The notes under the pieces are model-generated. The model did no database searches and had not been told where the DNA came from. It was given only the letters and a program-made list of their open reading frames with translations. The position numbers were made by a program, and so were the translations under genes. Positions 8,523 through 17,586 of a stretch of DNA of 64,000 bases are shown here, piece by piece; position 1 is the stretch's first letter; every line of letters starts with the position of its first letter. The DNA comes from Chitinibacter sp. SCUT-21 (GTDB lineage Bacteria; Pseudomonadota; Gammaproteobacteria; Burkholderiales; Chitinibacteraceae), in contig CP102611.1 of assembly GCA_041874755.1 (NCBI GenBank), positions 3,224,001-3,288,000 on the forward strand. Reading direction: 5' to 3'.

Positions 8523-9176
8523 ATGGCTCAGGTGCAAGTTGGTCTTCAGCAATATACGGTAAATAATATTTTTTGCGTGGCGCGCAATTACGTTGCGCAT
8601 GCGAAGGAAATGGGCTCTGTTATTACGGAGGACCCGATGTTCTTTATTAAACCCAATTCAGCGGTGTTGCAAAGCGGCGAGGCGATCGTGTTGCCGTCAT
8701 GGTCGAATAATGTGCACCACGAACTCGAGCTGGTGGCCTTGATTGGCAAGGGTGGAAAAAATATCGCCGAGGCTGATGCCTTGGGTCACGTTGTGGGCTA
8801 CACCTTGGGTTTGGATCTGACCGCGCGCGATGTGCAGGCCGAGGCGAAAAAAGCCGGTAATCCGTGGACGTTGGCTAAAGGTTTTGACGGCGCTGCGGTA
8901 TTGGGGCGCTTTATCGCTGCGGATGGCATTGACCCGACGACGCAAAACTTCACGCTAAAAATTAATGGCCAATTGCGCCAAGCGGCAGATACGCGCGACA
9001 TGGCGTTTCCGGTTGCGAAGTTAATTGCCTATCTATCGAGCAGGTTCACACTGCAGGCCGGCGATCTTATTTATACCGGAACGCCAGAAGGCGTTGGGCA
9101 AATTGTTGCGGGTGACGAGTTGTTGCTTGAGTGGCCGAATCGCGTGGTCGAGCAGTTTATCGTTCGTGCCGAGTAA
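8523..9176 (+). CDS. Fumarylacetoacetate hydrolase (FAH) family protein
   Basis: A 217-residue single-domain FAH-fold enzyme. The ATG at 8523 is preceded by GAGGG with a 9-nt gap; a TTG just upstream is in frame but less likely. Family marks are FCVARNYVAHAKEMG near the start, FIKPNSAV, the metal-binding HHELELVALIG, GYTLGLDLTARD, and the end motif GDLIYTGTPEGVG. Small FAH proteins act on acylpyruvates, oxaloacetate or related beta-diketo acids; the substrate cannot be told from sequence. It ends against a bidirectional terminator shared with tsaD. Confidence 0.9.
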   Translation: MAQVQVGLQQYTVNNIFCVARNYVAHAKEMGSVITEDPMFFIKPNSAVLQSGEAIVLPSWSNNVHHELELVALIGKGGKNIAEADALGHVVGYTLGLDLTARDVQAEAKKAGNPWTLAKGFDGAAVLGRFIAADGIDPTTQNFTLKINGQLRQAADTRDMAFPVAKLIAYLSSRFTLQAGDLIYTGTPEGVGQIVAGDELLLEWPNRVVEQFIVRAE

Positions 9177-9212
9177 CTGCCGCGACTTTGCGCTTGCGGT
9201 GGTCGGAAATAA

Positions 9213-9243
9213 AAATACCCACACTTTTTAAGTGTGGGTATTT
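9213..9243. terminator. Bidirectional terminator between the FAH gene and tsaD
   Basis: A perfect 14-bp stem (AAATACCCACACTT / AAGTGTGGGTATTT) with a 3-nt loop lies between two convergent genes. A/T-rich ends on both sides would let it stop both transcripts. Confidence 0.9.
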
Positions 9244-9284
9244 CTTTGTAGGGCATGCCTAGCGCGGTTTTCTGCGGTATACCC

Positions 9285-10307
9285 TTAAACTTTGTCGAGG
9301 CTCGCCAAGTCCCAACGGGGTTGCACGGCAAACGAGCCGGCGTTTTGTTGGTGTTTTAAACGTTGCGCGCCCGCGTAGGCAATCATTGCGCCATTGTCGG
9401 TGCACAGCGCCATCGGTGGATAAAACACTTCCAATTTACGTTTTTGTGCCGCGTCATCGAGCGCCGCGCGCAGCTGACGATTGGCGCCAACGCCACCAGC
9501 AATTACCAAGCGCTTCATGCCGGTTTGTTTGAGGGCGGCCAGCGATTTTTTCAGTAAAACTTCAACGATGGCTTCTTGAAAAGCTGCGCAAATATCGGCG
9601 CGGGTTGTGTCGTCGATTTCGCCAGCTTGGCTTTGTTGCGTCACTAAATTAAGGACTGCAGTTTTCAGGCCGGAAAAACTCATGTCCAGTGTGCCAGAAT
9701 GCAGCATTGGGCGTGGTAGCGTAAAACGCTTTGCGTCGCCCGTATCGGCTAATTTAGATAACGCTGGCCCGCCTGGGTAGCCCAAGCCTAGTAATTTGGC
9801 CGATTTATCAAATGCCTCACCCGCCGCGTCGTCAACGGTTTCGCCGAGTAATTCATAATGCCCAACGCCATGTACGGCCATTAGTTGTGTGTGGCCGCCG
9901 GAAACCAGAAGCGCAACGAACGGAAATTGCGGCGCGGGGTCGGCAAGGCAGGGTGAGAGCAAGTGACCTTCAAGGTGATGCACGGCAATCGTCGGCTTAT
10001 TAAGCGCTACGGCCATGGCATTGGCAACTGATGCGCCAACCAAAAGGGCGCCCGACAGGCCGGGGCCGGCGGTGTACGCGATCGCGTCAATATCGGCAAG
10101 TTCGCGCTGCGCTTGTGCCAAGCACGCGGTGGTGAGTGGTAGTACGCGGCGGATATGATCGCGCGAGGCGAGTTCCGGAACGACGCCGCCATATTCACTG
10201 TGCATGGCAATTTGCGTGTGGAGTTGGTGCGCAAGCAGGCCGTGTTCGGTATCATAAAGCGCCACGCCTGTTTCATCGCACGATGATTCAATCCCCAAAA
10301 CCAACAT
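9285..10307 (-). CDS. tsaD: tRNA N6-threonylcarbamoyladenosine transferase TsaD
   Basis: Transfers the threonylcarbamoyl group to A37 of ANN-decoding tRNAs, with TsaB and TsaE. It has 340 residues, the usual bacterial length. The ASKHA start [17 protein letters not shown], the Kae1 motif [14 protein letters not shown], the metal-binding HxxxH in [20 protein letters not shown] and the C-terminal [11 protein letters not shown] are all visible. It diverges from rpsU, as in many proteobacteria. Its partner TsaB is encoded at 25001-25690 in this window. Confidence 0.97.
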   Translation of the reverse strand: MLVLGIESSCDETGVALYDTEHGLLAHQLHTQIAMHSEYGGVVPELASRDHIRRVLPLTTACLAQAQRELADIDAIAYTAGPGLSGALLVGASVANAMAVALNKPTIAVHHLEGHLLSPCLADPAPQFPFVALLVSGGHTQLMAVHGVGHYELLGETVDDAAGEAFDKSAKLLGLGYPGGPALSKLADTGDAKRFTLPRPMLHSGTLDMSFSGLKTAVLNLVTQQSQAGEIDDTTRADICAAFQEAIVEVLLKKSLAALKQTGMKRLVIAGGVGANRQLRAALDDAAQKRKLEVFYPPMALCTDNGAMIAYAGAQRLKHQQNAGSFAVQPRWDLASLDKV

Positions 10308-10388
10308 ATTGCCAACCTAAAGAAGCTACAAAAACAATATGGTAGCGTTCATAGGAGTAACAATAAAGCACAACTTGGTTTTGATGCT

Positions 10389-10417
10389 TTGACAAGTGTG
10401 GAGAAATTGGGGATAAT
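10389..10417 (+). promoter_or_regulatory. Sigma-70 promoter of the rpsU cluster
   Basis: TTGACA at 10389-10394 and GATAAT at 10412-10417 are separated by exactly 17 bp. They lie 62 bp before rpsU, so this is the likely main promoter of the rpsU-yqeY-dnaG-rpoD cluster. Confidence 0.75.
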
Positions 10418-10478
10418 GCCAGCCTTTGCTAGTTTCTCTAGCCATTTTGGCTAAAGCTTTTATTACAGGACTCGATTA

Positions 10479-10691
10479 ATGCCTTCAGTTCGCGTTAAAG
10501 AAAACGAACCGTTCGAAGTTGCAATGCGCCGCTTCAAGCGTTCTGTTGAAAAAACTGGCCTGCTCACCGAACTTCGTGCTCGCGAGTTCTACGAGAAGCC
10601 AACTGCTGAACGTAAACGTAAATTGGCTGCTGCTGTTAAGCGCCAACACAAACGTCTGCGTAGCCAGCAATTGCCAGCTAAACTGTACTAA
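10479..10691 (+). CDS. rpsU: 30S ribosomal protein S21
   Basis: A 70-residue basic protein with the S21 pattern [27 protein letters not shown] and a basic C-terminal helix. S21 binds the small subunit near the anti-Shine-Dalgarno region and helps initiation. It is the first gene of the macromolecular-synthesis cluster, and a terminator after it should make it the most abundant product. Confidence 0.98.
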   Translation: MPSVRVKENEPFEVAMRRFKRSVEKTGLLTELRAREFYEKPTAERKRKLAAAVKRQHKRLRSQQLPAKLY

Positions 10692-10720
10692 GATTTTATC
10701 TTAGTTGCGTTAGCAGCAAG

Positions 10721-10747
10721 CAAAAGGTCGCCACGGGCGGCCTTTTG
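10721..10747 (+). terminator. Attenuating terminator after rpsU
   Basis: A 12-bp stem with one G-U pair (10721-10732 and 10736-10747) and a 3-nt loop ends in CCTTTTG. It lies 30 bp after rpsU. In the classic macromolecular-synthesis operon a terminator here lowers readthrough into dnaG and rpoD. Confidence 0.8.
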
Positions 10748-10803
10748 TTGTTTATAGCCTTCGTATACTATCGCACCATCAATTAGCCCAATTGGAGTCA
10801 ACA

Positions 10804-11244
10804 ATGAGTTTGAAAGCGCAAATCACGGCAGACATGAAAACCGCGATGAAAGAAAAGCAAGCCGAACGTTTAGGCACGATTCGCTTATTGATGGCCGCGA
10901 TGAAGCAGCGTGAAGTTGACGAGCGCATTGAATTGAGTGATGCCGATATTGCCGCGATTGTTGAAAAAATGATCAAGCAGCGTAAAGACAGCATTTCTCA
11001 GTTTGAAGCTGCGCAGCGCCAAGACTTGGCCGATAAAGAAAAAAGCGAACTCGAAGTGTTGATGGGCTATATGCCGCAACAATTGAGCGCTGAAGAAATC
11101 GCTGCCTTTTTGGATGAAGCGATTGCCACGCATGGCAGTACGCCAGCAAGCATGGGTAAAATCATGGGCGATCTGAAGCCAAAAATGGCCGGTCGCGCCG
11201 ATATGGCCGAAGTGAGCAAATTAATCAAAGCCCGTCTGGCGTAA
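10804..11244 (+). CDS. GatB/YqeY-domain protein
   Basis: A 146-residue protein of the YqeY family, which shares a domain with the C-terminus of the amidotransferase subunit GatB and with tRNA-binding folds. The ATG at 10804 has GGAG 6 nt upstream. Typical stretches are DMKTAMKEKQAERLGTIRLL, AAMKQREVDERIELSD and the end MGDLKPKMAGRADMAEVSKLIKARL. Its exact role is unknown. Its position between rpsU and dnaG, 9 bp before dnaG, is conserved in many bacteria and suggests a link with translation. Confidence 0.93.
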   Translation: MSLKAQITADMKTAMKEKQAERLGTIRLLMAAMKQREVDERIELSDADIAAIVEKMIKQRKDSISQFEAAQRQDLADKEKSELEVLMGYMPQQLSAEEIAAFLDEAIATHGSTPASMGKIMGDLKPKMAGRADMAEVSKLIKARLA

Positions 11245-11253
11245 GGGTTTTTA

Positions 11254-13167
11254 ATGGCGCGTATCCCTGAAGACTTTATTCAGGATTTGCTCAATCGCGT
11301 TGATATTGTCGACGTGGTTGAGCGCTATCTGCCGCTCAAAAAAGCGGGCCAAAATTACATGGCCTGCTGTCCGTTTCATAAAGAAAAATCCCCGTCGTTT
11401 ACGGTAAGCCAAACCAAGCAGTTTTATCACTGCTTTGGTTGTGGTGCGCATGGCTCGGCCTTGAGTTTTGTGATGGAGCATCAGGCGCTGAGTTTTCCCG
11501 ATGCGGTGCGCCAGCTCGCCGAATCGGTTGGTATGCAGGTGCCGGTTGAAGATAAGCCGCAAACTGAAGAGCAGAAAAAAGCGCCTGGCATTTACGACGT
11601 GCTGAAAACCGCGTTCGACTTTTATCGTGCGCAACTCAAAACCGCGCCGCAGGCGATTGAATATTTCAAAAAACGCGGCGTCACCGGCAAAATTGCCGCG
11701 CGCTTTGGTTTGGGCTTTGCGCCGGGTGATGAAGATTGGCAGCCCTTAAAAAAAGCGTTTCCCGATTACGATTGGAATGCGATTTTAGCTGAAGCCGGCC
11801 TGGTTATTGATAAAGAAGACACTAAGCGCCGCTATGATCGTTTTCGGGATCGCGTGATGTTCCCGATTATGAATCAGCGCAGCCAAATCATTGGCTTTGG
11901 CGGTCGTGTCATGGGGCAGGGCGAGCCTAAATACCTCAATTCCCCCGAAACGCCGGTTTTTGAAAAAGGGCGAGAGCTGTATGGTTTGCCGCAGGCGCGC
12001 GCTGCGATTCGCGATCATGGGCGCGTTTTGGTGTGTGAAGGCTATATGGACGTCGTCATGTTGCACCAGCACGGCGTTGAGTATGCGGTGGCTTCCTTGG
12101 GAACGGCGTGTACGCCTGAGCATATTCGTAAATTGCTGAAATTGGCCGACGAAGTGGTATTCGGTTTTGACGGCGATAAGGCGGGGCGACGTGCGGCGTG
12201 GCGAGCGTTGGAAAATAGCATTCCCGAAGTGCGCGATGGCAAAGAGCTGCGCTTTTTGTTTTTGCCAGCCGAGCACGACCCCGATTCGTATGTGCAGGAG
12301 TTTGGCAAGGCGCAATTTGAACGCTTAATTGTGCAAGATGCTTTGCCTTTATCGCAGTATTTGTTGAAAGAGCTCTCGGCGCAGGTGGATTTAACGATGG
12401 AAGAGGGGCGCGCTAAATTATTGCGTTTGACCCAACCTTATCTTGAACAACTAACACTTGCCCCCATTTTGAAATTAATGCTGAGCAAGCGTTTGGCTGA
12501 ATTGTGCCAGCTGACGATGGACGAGATGAGCTTGCTGCTGAGTGGGGTATCTGCCTCAAGAAAGCAAGAGCATTATCCTGTAGAGCAATACAGTGGTGAT
12601 GTATCTGCGAGCTATGCGGCGAGTGCTGATGCAGTTGGTGCTGCAACATTTATGCCCAAAAAACAATGGCAGCCCAAACGGCCATTTAGCAAAGGCAAGC
12701 GCTGGCGCAGTGATGAGCCAGAGCGCGTCCCCTTGCCGCCAAGGCCGCGCCAAGACCCGCTACTGCGCGTGCTGCAATTAATTTTGTATCGCCCTGCATT
12801 ATTGCAAGGGTGCGACGAGTTGGAGCGGGATTGGCCGGCGCAAGGTTTTGCGGGGGCTGTGCGCGCGGTATTGCAGTATGTGCGTAGCCAGCCCGATATA
12901 TTACCGCAAGCGTTGTTAGAGCATTGGCGTGGCGAGCCGCTGTATGCGCGGTTGCTGCAAATTCAGTCTGAATCGCAAGGGATGTTTGATCGCTTTGAAG
13001 AGACAGAATTGAACGAAGAGTTACAAGATACCTTGCAAACGGCCGCGCAGAGTCAAGATCGAAGTTCTACACTAGATCGCAAGGCGCAGTTGGAATATCG
13101 CGATGCCAATGGTGGTTTGACCGACGACGAGCGGGAAGAATACTTGGCTTTGCTATTGAAGAAGTAG
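11254..13167 (+). CDS. dnaG: DNA primase
   Basis: Makes RNA primers at the replication fork. The 637-residue protein starts with the CHC2 zinc domain (CPFHKEKSPSF ... FYHCFGCGAHG, about residues 38-66). The catalytic core then carries FGGRV, the TOPRIM Glu in VCEGYMDVVMLHQHG and the acidic FGFDGDKAGRRAA. The last third is low in conservation, as is usual for the helicase-binding DnaB-interaction domain. Length and order are normal. It sits between yqeY and rpoD in the macromolecular-synthesis cluster. Confidence 0.98.
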   Translation: MARIPEDFIQDLLNRVDIVDVVERYLPLKKAGQNYMACCPFHKEKSPSFTVSQTKQFYHCFGCGAHGSALSFVMEHQALSFPDAVRQLAESVGMQVPVEDKPQTEEQKKAPGIYDVLKTAFDFYRAQLKTAPQAIEYFKKRGVTGKIAARFGLGFAPGDEDWQPLKKAFPDYDWNAILAEAGLVIDKEDTKRRYDRFRDRVMFPIMNQRSQIIGFGGRVMGQGEPKYLNSPETPVFEKGRELYGLPQARAAIRDHGRVLVCEGYMDVVMLHQHGVEYAVASLGTACTPEHIRKLLKLADEVVFGFDGDKAGRRAAWRALENSIPEVRDGKELRFLFLPAEHDPDSYVQEFGKAQFERLIVQDALPLSQYLLKELSAQVDLTMEEGRAKLLRLTQPYLEQLTLAPILKLMLSKRLAELCQLTMDEMSLLLSGVSASRKQEHYPVEQYSGDVSASYAASADAVGAATFMPKKQWQPKRPFSKGKRWRSDEPERVPLPPRPRQDPLLRVLQLILYRPALLQGCDELERDWPAQGFAGAVRAVLQYVRSQPDILPQALLEHWRGEPLYARLLQIQSESQGMFDRFEETELNEELQDTLQTAAQSQDRSSTLDRKAQLEYRDANGGLTDDEREEYLALLLKK

Positions 13168-13235
13168 GAAATTGCAGGATAAAGGCAAAATTTTGCCAAA
13201 CGGATCAGAGCTTGGGGACAAAATACACCTTGTTC

Positions 13236-13244
13236 TGGTATAAT
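13236..13244 (+). promoter_or_regulatory. Extended -10 promoter of rpoD
   Basis: TGG directly before a perfect TATAAT (13239-13244) forms an extended -10 element 33 bp upstream of the rpoD ATG. No good -35 is seen at the normal distance, which extended -10 promoters can do without. It would give rpoD its own transcript. Confidence 0.65.
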
Positions 13245-13276
13245 TTTCGGTTTTGCTAGACACATCAAGTAGAGTC

Positions 13277-15211
13277 ATGGCAGCAGATAAAAACTACGAC
13301 AAAGAAAACCCTGAATTGAGCGGCAAATCAGAGACAGAAAAACTGGACCCTGAGGCGCGTAAGGCCAAGTTCAAAACGCTGATCGTGCTCGGTAAAGAGC
13401 GCGGCTACCTCACGTACGCTGAGATCAACGACCACCTCCCTGAAGACATGTTGGATGCCGAGCAAATCGAAGGCATTATCAGCATGATCTCGAATATGGG
13501 TATTCAGGTCTACGACGAAGCGCCGGATGCCGAAGATCTGTTGATGTCTGATGCCCCAGCAGCGGTGGCCGACGAAGACGCAGCAGAAGAAGCTGAAGCG
13601 GCCTTGTCATCGGTTGACGCTGAGTTTGGCCGTACGACAGACCCAGTGCGTATGTATATGCGCGAAATGGGTACGGTTGAGCTATTGACGCGTGAAGGCG
13701 AAATTGAAATCGCCAAGCGTATCGAAGACGGCTTGCGTCACATGATTACCGCAATTTCTGCGTGCCCAACGACAATCGGACAAATTATCGATCTGGTTGA
13801 TCAAGGCCTGAACGATGAAATTCGCATCGACGACGTCATCGATGGCTTTATCGACCCGAACGCGGTTGAAGAAGAAGAGCAAGAGCCCGATTTGCCTGAT
13901 CCAGACGCAATTGATGAAGTGTCTGAAGACGACGAAGACGAAGATGGCGAAGACGCTGGTGCAGCCGCAGCAAGTGCTAATCTTGAGCTACTAAAAACAC
14001 AAGCGCGCGAATGTTTCGAACGCGTTCGTGATTTATACGCCAAAATGCTGGCCGCCTTGGATAAAGACGGCACGAATAGCCCGAAATATCAAGAGTACCA
14101 GCAAGCGATTGCGGCTGAATTCCAATTGATTCGCTTCTCAGCTCGCCAAGTTGAGTCTCTGTGCGATGTAATGCGTGGCATGGTTGACGATATCCGCACG
14201 CACGAACGCCAGATTATGGATTTGTGTACCCGCCGCGTTGGTATGCCGCGTGATCACTTTATCAAAGTGTTCCCAGGCCGCGAAACCGACTTGACGTGGG
14301 TGCCAGAAGAAATTGCCGCTGAGCATAGCTATTCCGGCGTGATGTATCGCTACAAACACGCAATCATGGAAAAGCAGCAAAAGCTGAACGAATTGCAAGA
14401 CGAGTCGCGCATCAGTATTAAAGAGCTGAAAGAAATTTCACGCCAGATGAGCACCGGCGAAGCCAAAGCGCGCCGTGCGAAACGTGAAATGATTGAAGCT
14501 AACTTGCGTTTGGTGATTTCGATAGCGAAAAAATACACTAACCGTGGTTTGCAATTCCTCGATTTGATTCAGGAAGGCAATATCGGCTTGATGAAAGCGG
14601 TGGATAAATTCGAATACCGTCGTGGTTACAAGTTCTCAACTTACGCCACATGGTGGATTCGCCAAGCGATTACTCGTTCGATTGCCGATCAGGCGCGTAC
14701 GATTCGTATTCCGGTACATATGATCGAAACGATCAATAAAATGAACCGTATCCAGCGCCAAATCTTGCAAGAAACTGGTTTGGAAGCGACGCCGGAAGAA
14801 TTGGCTGAACGCATGGAAATGCCGGAAGACAAAATCCGCAAGATCTTGAAAATCGCAAAAGAACCGATTTCGATGGAAACGCCGATCGGTGACGACGACG
14901 ACTCGCACTTAGGCGACTTTATCGAAGACCAGAACAATATGGCGCCTGCAGATGCGGCCGTATACGCTGGCCTGCGTGAAGCGACCAAAGAAGTGCTCGA
15001 CACCTTAACGCCACGCGAAGCAAAAGTACTTCGCATGCGTTTTGGTATCGATATGAGCACAGACCATACTTTGGAAGAAGTGGGCAAACAGTTTGACGTA
15101 ACGCGTGAACGTATCCGTCAGATCGAAGCCAAGGCCTTGCGTAAGTTGCGCCACCCAACGCGTTCAGAAAGATTGAAATCTTTCATTGAAAATGCGGCCA
15201 GTGAGCAGTAG
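13277..15211 (+). CDS. rpoD: RNA polymerase primary sigma factor (sigma-70)
   Basis: The housekeeping sigma factor. I take the ATG at 13277 (644 residues); an in-frame TTG 24 bp upstream is less likely. Region 1.1 is near the N-terminus, region 1.2 reads [22 protein letters not shown], and an acidic insert ([15 protein letters not shown]) lies in the non-conserved region. Region 2 carries [57 protein letters not shown]. Region 4 ends with [30 protein letters not shown]. Length and order match proteobacterial RpoD. Confidence 0.98.
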   Translation: MAADKNYDKENPELSGKSETEKLDPEARKAKFKTLIVLGKERGYLTYAEINDHLPEDMLDAEQIEGIISMISNMGIQVYDEAPDAEDLLMSDAPAAVADEDAAEEAEAALSSVDAEFGRTTDPVRMYMREMGTVELLTREGEIEIAKRIEDGLRHMITAISACPTTIGQIIDLVDQGLNDEIRIDDVIDGFIDPNAVEEEEQEPDLPDPDAIDEVSEDDEDEDGEDAGAAAASANLELLKTQARECFERVRDLYAKMLAALDKDGTNSPKYQEYQQAIAAEFQLIRFSARQVESLCDVMRGMVDDIRTHERQIMDLCTRRVGMPRDHFIKVFPGRETDLTWVPEEIAAEHSYSGVMYRYKHAIMEKQQKLNELQDESRISIKELKEISRQMSTGEAKARRAKREMIEANLRLVISIAKKYTNRGLQFLDLIQEGNIGLMKAVDKFEYRRGYKFSTYATWWIRQAITRSIADQARTIRIPVHMIETINKMNRIQRQILQETGLEATPEELAERMEMPEDKIRKILKIAKEPISMETPIGDDDDSHLGDFIEDQNNMAPADAAVYAGLREATKEVLDTLTPREAKVLRMRFGIDMSTDHTLEEVGKQFDVTRERIRQIEAKALRKLRHPTRSERLKSFIENAASEQ

Positions 15212-15261
15212 AATAGCGCCTCTCTCGCATTCGGCGTAAGTCGAGTGCGGTACAGAATGAC

Positions 15262-15338
15262 GGGCCTATAGCTCAGTTGGTTAGAGCAGAGGACTCATAA
15301 TCCTTTGGTCCACGGTTCAAGTCCGTGTGGGCCCACCA
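15262..15338 (+). tRNA. tRNA with CAU anticodon, probably tRNA-Ile2 (lysidine type)
   Basis: A 77-nt cloverleaf with encoded CCA: a 7-bp acceptor stem (GGGCCTA / TGGGCCC), D arm with GTTGG, anticodon loop CTCATAA (CAT at 15296-15298), and T loop GGTTCAAGTCC. A CAU anticodon can mean initiator Met, elongator Met or Ile2. The acceptor pairs C4-G69 and C5-G68 and the A31-U39 pair match those used by TilS to recognise Ile2, and the initiator signature is absent. I favour Ile2; elongator Met remains possible. The 3' half is an integration site. Confidence 0.93.
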
Positions 15339-15379
15339 ATAAAATCAAGCACTTAGCGGAAACGCTAGGTGCTTTTTTT
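15290..15379 (+). repeat. attL: 90-bp direct repeat in the 3' half of the tRNA and its terminator
   Basis: This 90-bp stretch recurs exactly at 23041-23130, an offset of 7751 bp. It runs from the 5' side of the anticodon stem through the CCA end and the terminator hairpin. The base before it differs between the copies (G versus T), so the boundary is sharp. It keeps the left tRNA intact. Confidence 0.95.
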
Positions 15380-15380
15380 T
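15348..15380 (+). terminator. Terminator of the tRNA gene
   Basis: An 11-bp stem (AGCACTTAGCG / CGCTAGGTGCT, one G-U pair) with a GAAA tetraloop is followed by eight T. It is part of the duplicated att core, so a second copy lies at 23099-23130. Confidence 0.9.
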
Positions 15381-15806
15381 GCCCTCTTAAAAGTGATGTA
15401 CTGGCAAATGTACGGATTTTGTTAGCATCTATGCGGGTTGCAGCGTGATTTGCCCGTACATTGCGGTTGTAGTTGGTGCTGTTAATGATGATTTCTTTGC
15501 TTTGGTATTGTTTGATTCTCTACCTGATTTGCTAAGAATCCGTACATTGTGCCCGTACATTGGCTTGTTTTTACTATAAGTGCTTGTTTCTATAGCAAAT
15601 CACTTAGTTAACTTCTGGGCATCTAAATGCTTGTTTATGCTTGAAAATAGGCAGCTAACTCCTCTTATTAAGCTAAGCCTTATGCTTATGGAAAACACTC
15701 ACAATAAAGACTGAGTTGTTAAATATATGTAACGTTATGCAGCAACCAAATATCACGATAGACTTACAATAACTATGTGAATAACTTCAGCAAAAATGAG
15801 AAGACT
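15380..15806. other. Left arm of the element, no gene seen
   Basis: About 430 AT-rich bases between attL and the cargo gene. They contain four GTACATT/AATGTAC-type motifs and TATGCGGGTTG, both shared with the right end, and presumably the cargo gene promoter. I find no credible coding frame. Confidence 0.6.
15396..15415 (+). repeat. Candidate integrase arm-type site, left end
   Basis: The 20-mer ATGTACTGGCAAATGTACGG is identical to 22894-22913 at the other end of the element. Its internal GTAC...GTAC recurs as CCGTACATT in inverse orientation at 15454, 15540 and 15552. Such repeats near both att cores are what integrase arm sites or excisionase sites look like. Function is inferred. Confidence 0.6.
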
Positions 15807-16673
15807 ATGAGACCAGCCAAATACGTTGTACAACTATCCGACACAACTTTTCAGGAGTCCACACGAACTGAAGAGGGTGGTACAGAACTTAAATGGTCTC
15901 GTAATTTCAACCGAATTCATATCCCCATCAAAGACATTCAAGTTGTTAATGGTTTCACGGTACATGCAATAGACTTCTCTGGAAGAGAAGAGTTAGTGGC
16001 TAACCCGAATGCGCGTGTCACACCAAACATTGCCAATAATCTTATGATTAAAGGTTTAATAGACGAGGCTGTATTTACAGATAATTTGTACTTTACGGCT
16101 GAACTTGATGCCGAAAAAAAATTATTTGCTGTAGAGCAAAATAAAGGCAAGCTTCAGGTTTTAATTCGCGCTAGTACCGCAAGCGATGGAAAAAGCCGTG
16201 CAAACGAGGGTACTTACTGGGGGACTGCATATAGGCTTAAACGCGAGGAAATCGATACAGACGATTTAGTACTGGATTTAACATTGCCGGAGCATCAGCT
16301 AGTTTCACTTTGCAACGATCTATTGGAAGACAGAAACAATTTGAAGCTAAATGTAGATGTACTGTTGCTATCTTATACATCAGAGCTAGAGGACTACAAC
16401 GACTCTGGATTATATCGTGACATAATAATTAACGATTCAATTGCATGGACGGATTGCTATATCGCTTCGATTTCACTCGCTAGTGACGTAGCGGCATCGC
16501 TCCCCGTTCAAAAAAAAGAAGAACAAGAGGAAGCTATACCGCTAGACATCCCTAAACCATTGGAGAAAAAAATAACGCACATAGAAGATAACACTTATGC
16601 AAAGGCGTTAAGCGGTATTGCCAAGGCTTTGTGGGTACTAGCTGTAATTTCACTACTGCATTTTTTCAAATAA
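15807..16673 (+). CDS. Unknown protein with C-terminal membrane anchor; element cargo
   Basis: I do not recognise this 288-residue protein. I start it at the ATG at 15807, after GAGAAG; an in-frame GTG at 15777 adds 10 residues but has no ribosome site. Residues 1-225 look rich in beta strands and polar residues, with Trp/Tyr-rich stretches such as GTYWGTAYRL. A Lys/Glu/Pro segment (about 230-260) precedes one hydrophobic helix at the extreme C-terminus (ALWVLAVISLLHFF), as in tail-anchored proteins. It is AT-rich and convergent to all other genes of the element, so it is probably independently expressed cargo. A host-interaction or defence role is possible but untested. Confidence 0.7.
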   Translation: MRPAKYVVQLSDTTFQESTRTEEGGTELKWSRNFNRIHIPIKDIQVVNGFTVHAIDFSGREELVANPNARVTPNIANNLMIKGLIDEAVFTDNLYFTAELDAEKKLFAVEQNKGKLQVLIRASTASDGKSRANEGTYWGTAYRLKREEIDTDDLVLDLTLPEHQLVSLCNDLLEDRNNLKLNVDVLLLSYTSELEDYNDSGLYRDIIINDSIAWTDCYIASISLASDVAASLPVQKKEEQEEAIPLDIPKPLEKKITHIEDNTYAKALSGIAKALWVLAVISLLHFFK

Positions 16674-16740
16674 TTACATTGTCGAAATATCATGTGCGAC
16701 CAATTCTTGGTGGCTCGCGCATGATATTGCGTAGAGTATT

Positions 16741-16944
16741 TCAAGTAATCCGTTTCTGCTTTGTTCTTTTACTACTAGTGCCAAGTATCAATCGTTCAAG
16801 TAGCCGACCTGTGCATTCGAACGGCTGGCGCTCTTTAATCAGGAGTTCATGCAGCTCGCTCGATATCATCGCTCCGATATTCACAAAACCTTTTTGCTTC
16901 ATTCGCTGGCGATAGCGTTTGATACGTTCGCTGTTGGTTGTCAT
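16741..16944 (-). CDS. Small ribbon-helix-helix-like protein
   Basis: A basic protein of 67 residues from the ATG at 16944 (83 if the ATG at 16992 is used; neither has a clear ribosome site). The pattern NSERIKRYRQRMKQKGFVNIG ... LLIKERQPFECTGRLLERLI suggests a basic helix, a short strand and two helices, as in ribbon-helix-helix or MobC-like DNA-binding proteins. It is the last gene of the leftward block. Role unknown; a regulator of the element is a reasonable guess. Confidence 0.55.
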   Translation of the reverse strand: MTTNSERIKRYRQRMKQKGFVNIGAMISSELHELLIKERQPFECTGRLLERLILGTSSKRTKQKRIT

Positions 16945-17009
16945 GGGAAGCACCGTACTAGTCTGAAATGGAATAGGGGTAAAGCCCGCCATATAGACGG
17001 GCTGTTGGG

Positions 17010-17195
17010 TTATTGGTTTATGTATTGCAGGACGTTACGAAATTGCCTGTATACGTCATGCTGCATTAGTTCCTGTGCGATTTGTTCACTTCCTGTTGCT
17101 TGTCCCTCCTTGAATCGCTGCCAGATGCCTGCGCGTTTAAAGGCCGGTTCAAACAATTTAATCAGTTGGTGTCCACGTTTTAAAGTTGTTGCCAT
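17010..17195 (-). CDS. Small unknown protein of the element
   Basis: A 61-residue protein, predicted all-helical, starting MATTLKRGHQLIKLFEPAFKR. AAGGAG lies 9 nt before its ATG and overlaps the end of the upstream gene, so translation is likely coupled. I recognise no family. Confidence 0.6.
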   Translation of the reverse strand: MATTLKRGHQLIKLFEPAFKRAGIWQRFKEGQATGSEQIAQELMQHDVYRQFRNVLQYINQ

Positions 17196-17199
17196 ATTG

Positions 17200-17586
17200 T
17201 CATGCTCCTTTGATTTGAAGTTGTTTAATCAATCGCTCGGCTTCAGTTTTCGACCATTCCCACATATCAGGCCGTGCATGTATGTCATTCCATACCGCCT
17301 GATAGTCGCCCACAATTTCGTAAAACCTGTAATGGCGATCCAGCACCAGCATTAGGTGCATTGGGAATTGCTCATTTTTTACTGCTCCATGTGCTTCTTC
17401 TTGGTTATGCTTATTTTTCAAGGGAACACAGGGAACACAGGGAACAGACTCCACAAGTTCAGTTTTTATGCGGGTTTGCGGGGCGGTGGTTTGTTCCCTT
17501 TGCTCATTTTCGTACAGGGAACATAAGGGAACAGATTGATTGCCACTGTTTTGAATCGCCGTTTTCATCCATTCAGAGACGCGCAT
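17200..17586 (-). CDS. Unknown protein of the element
   Basis: A 128-residue soluble protein with no recognised domain. The middle has a short repeat (VPCVPCVPL), encoded by GGGAACACA-type repeats. The C-terminal half is helical with aromatic residues (DYQAVWNDIHARPDMWEWSKTEAERLIKQL). Its ATG overlaps the stop of the DUF927 gene in TAATG, so it belongs to the same operon. Confidence 0.6.
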   Translation of the reverse strand: MRVSEWMKTAIQNSGNQSVPLCSLYENEQREQTTAPQTRIKTELVESVPCVPCVPLKNKHNQEEAHGAVKNEQFPMHLMLVLDRHYRFYEIVGDYQAVWNDIHARPDMWEWSKTEAERLIKQLQIKGA

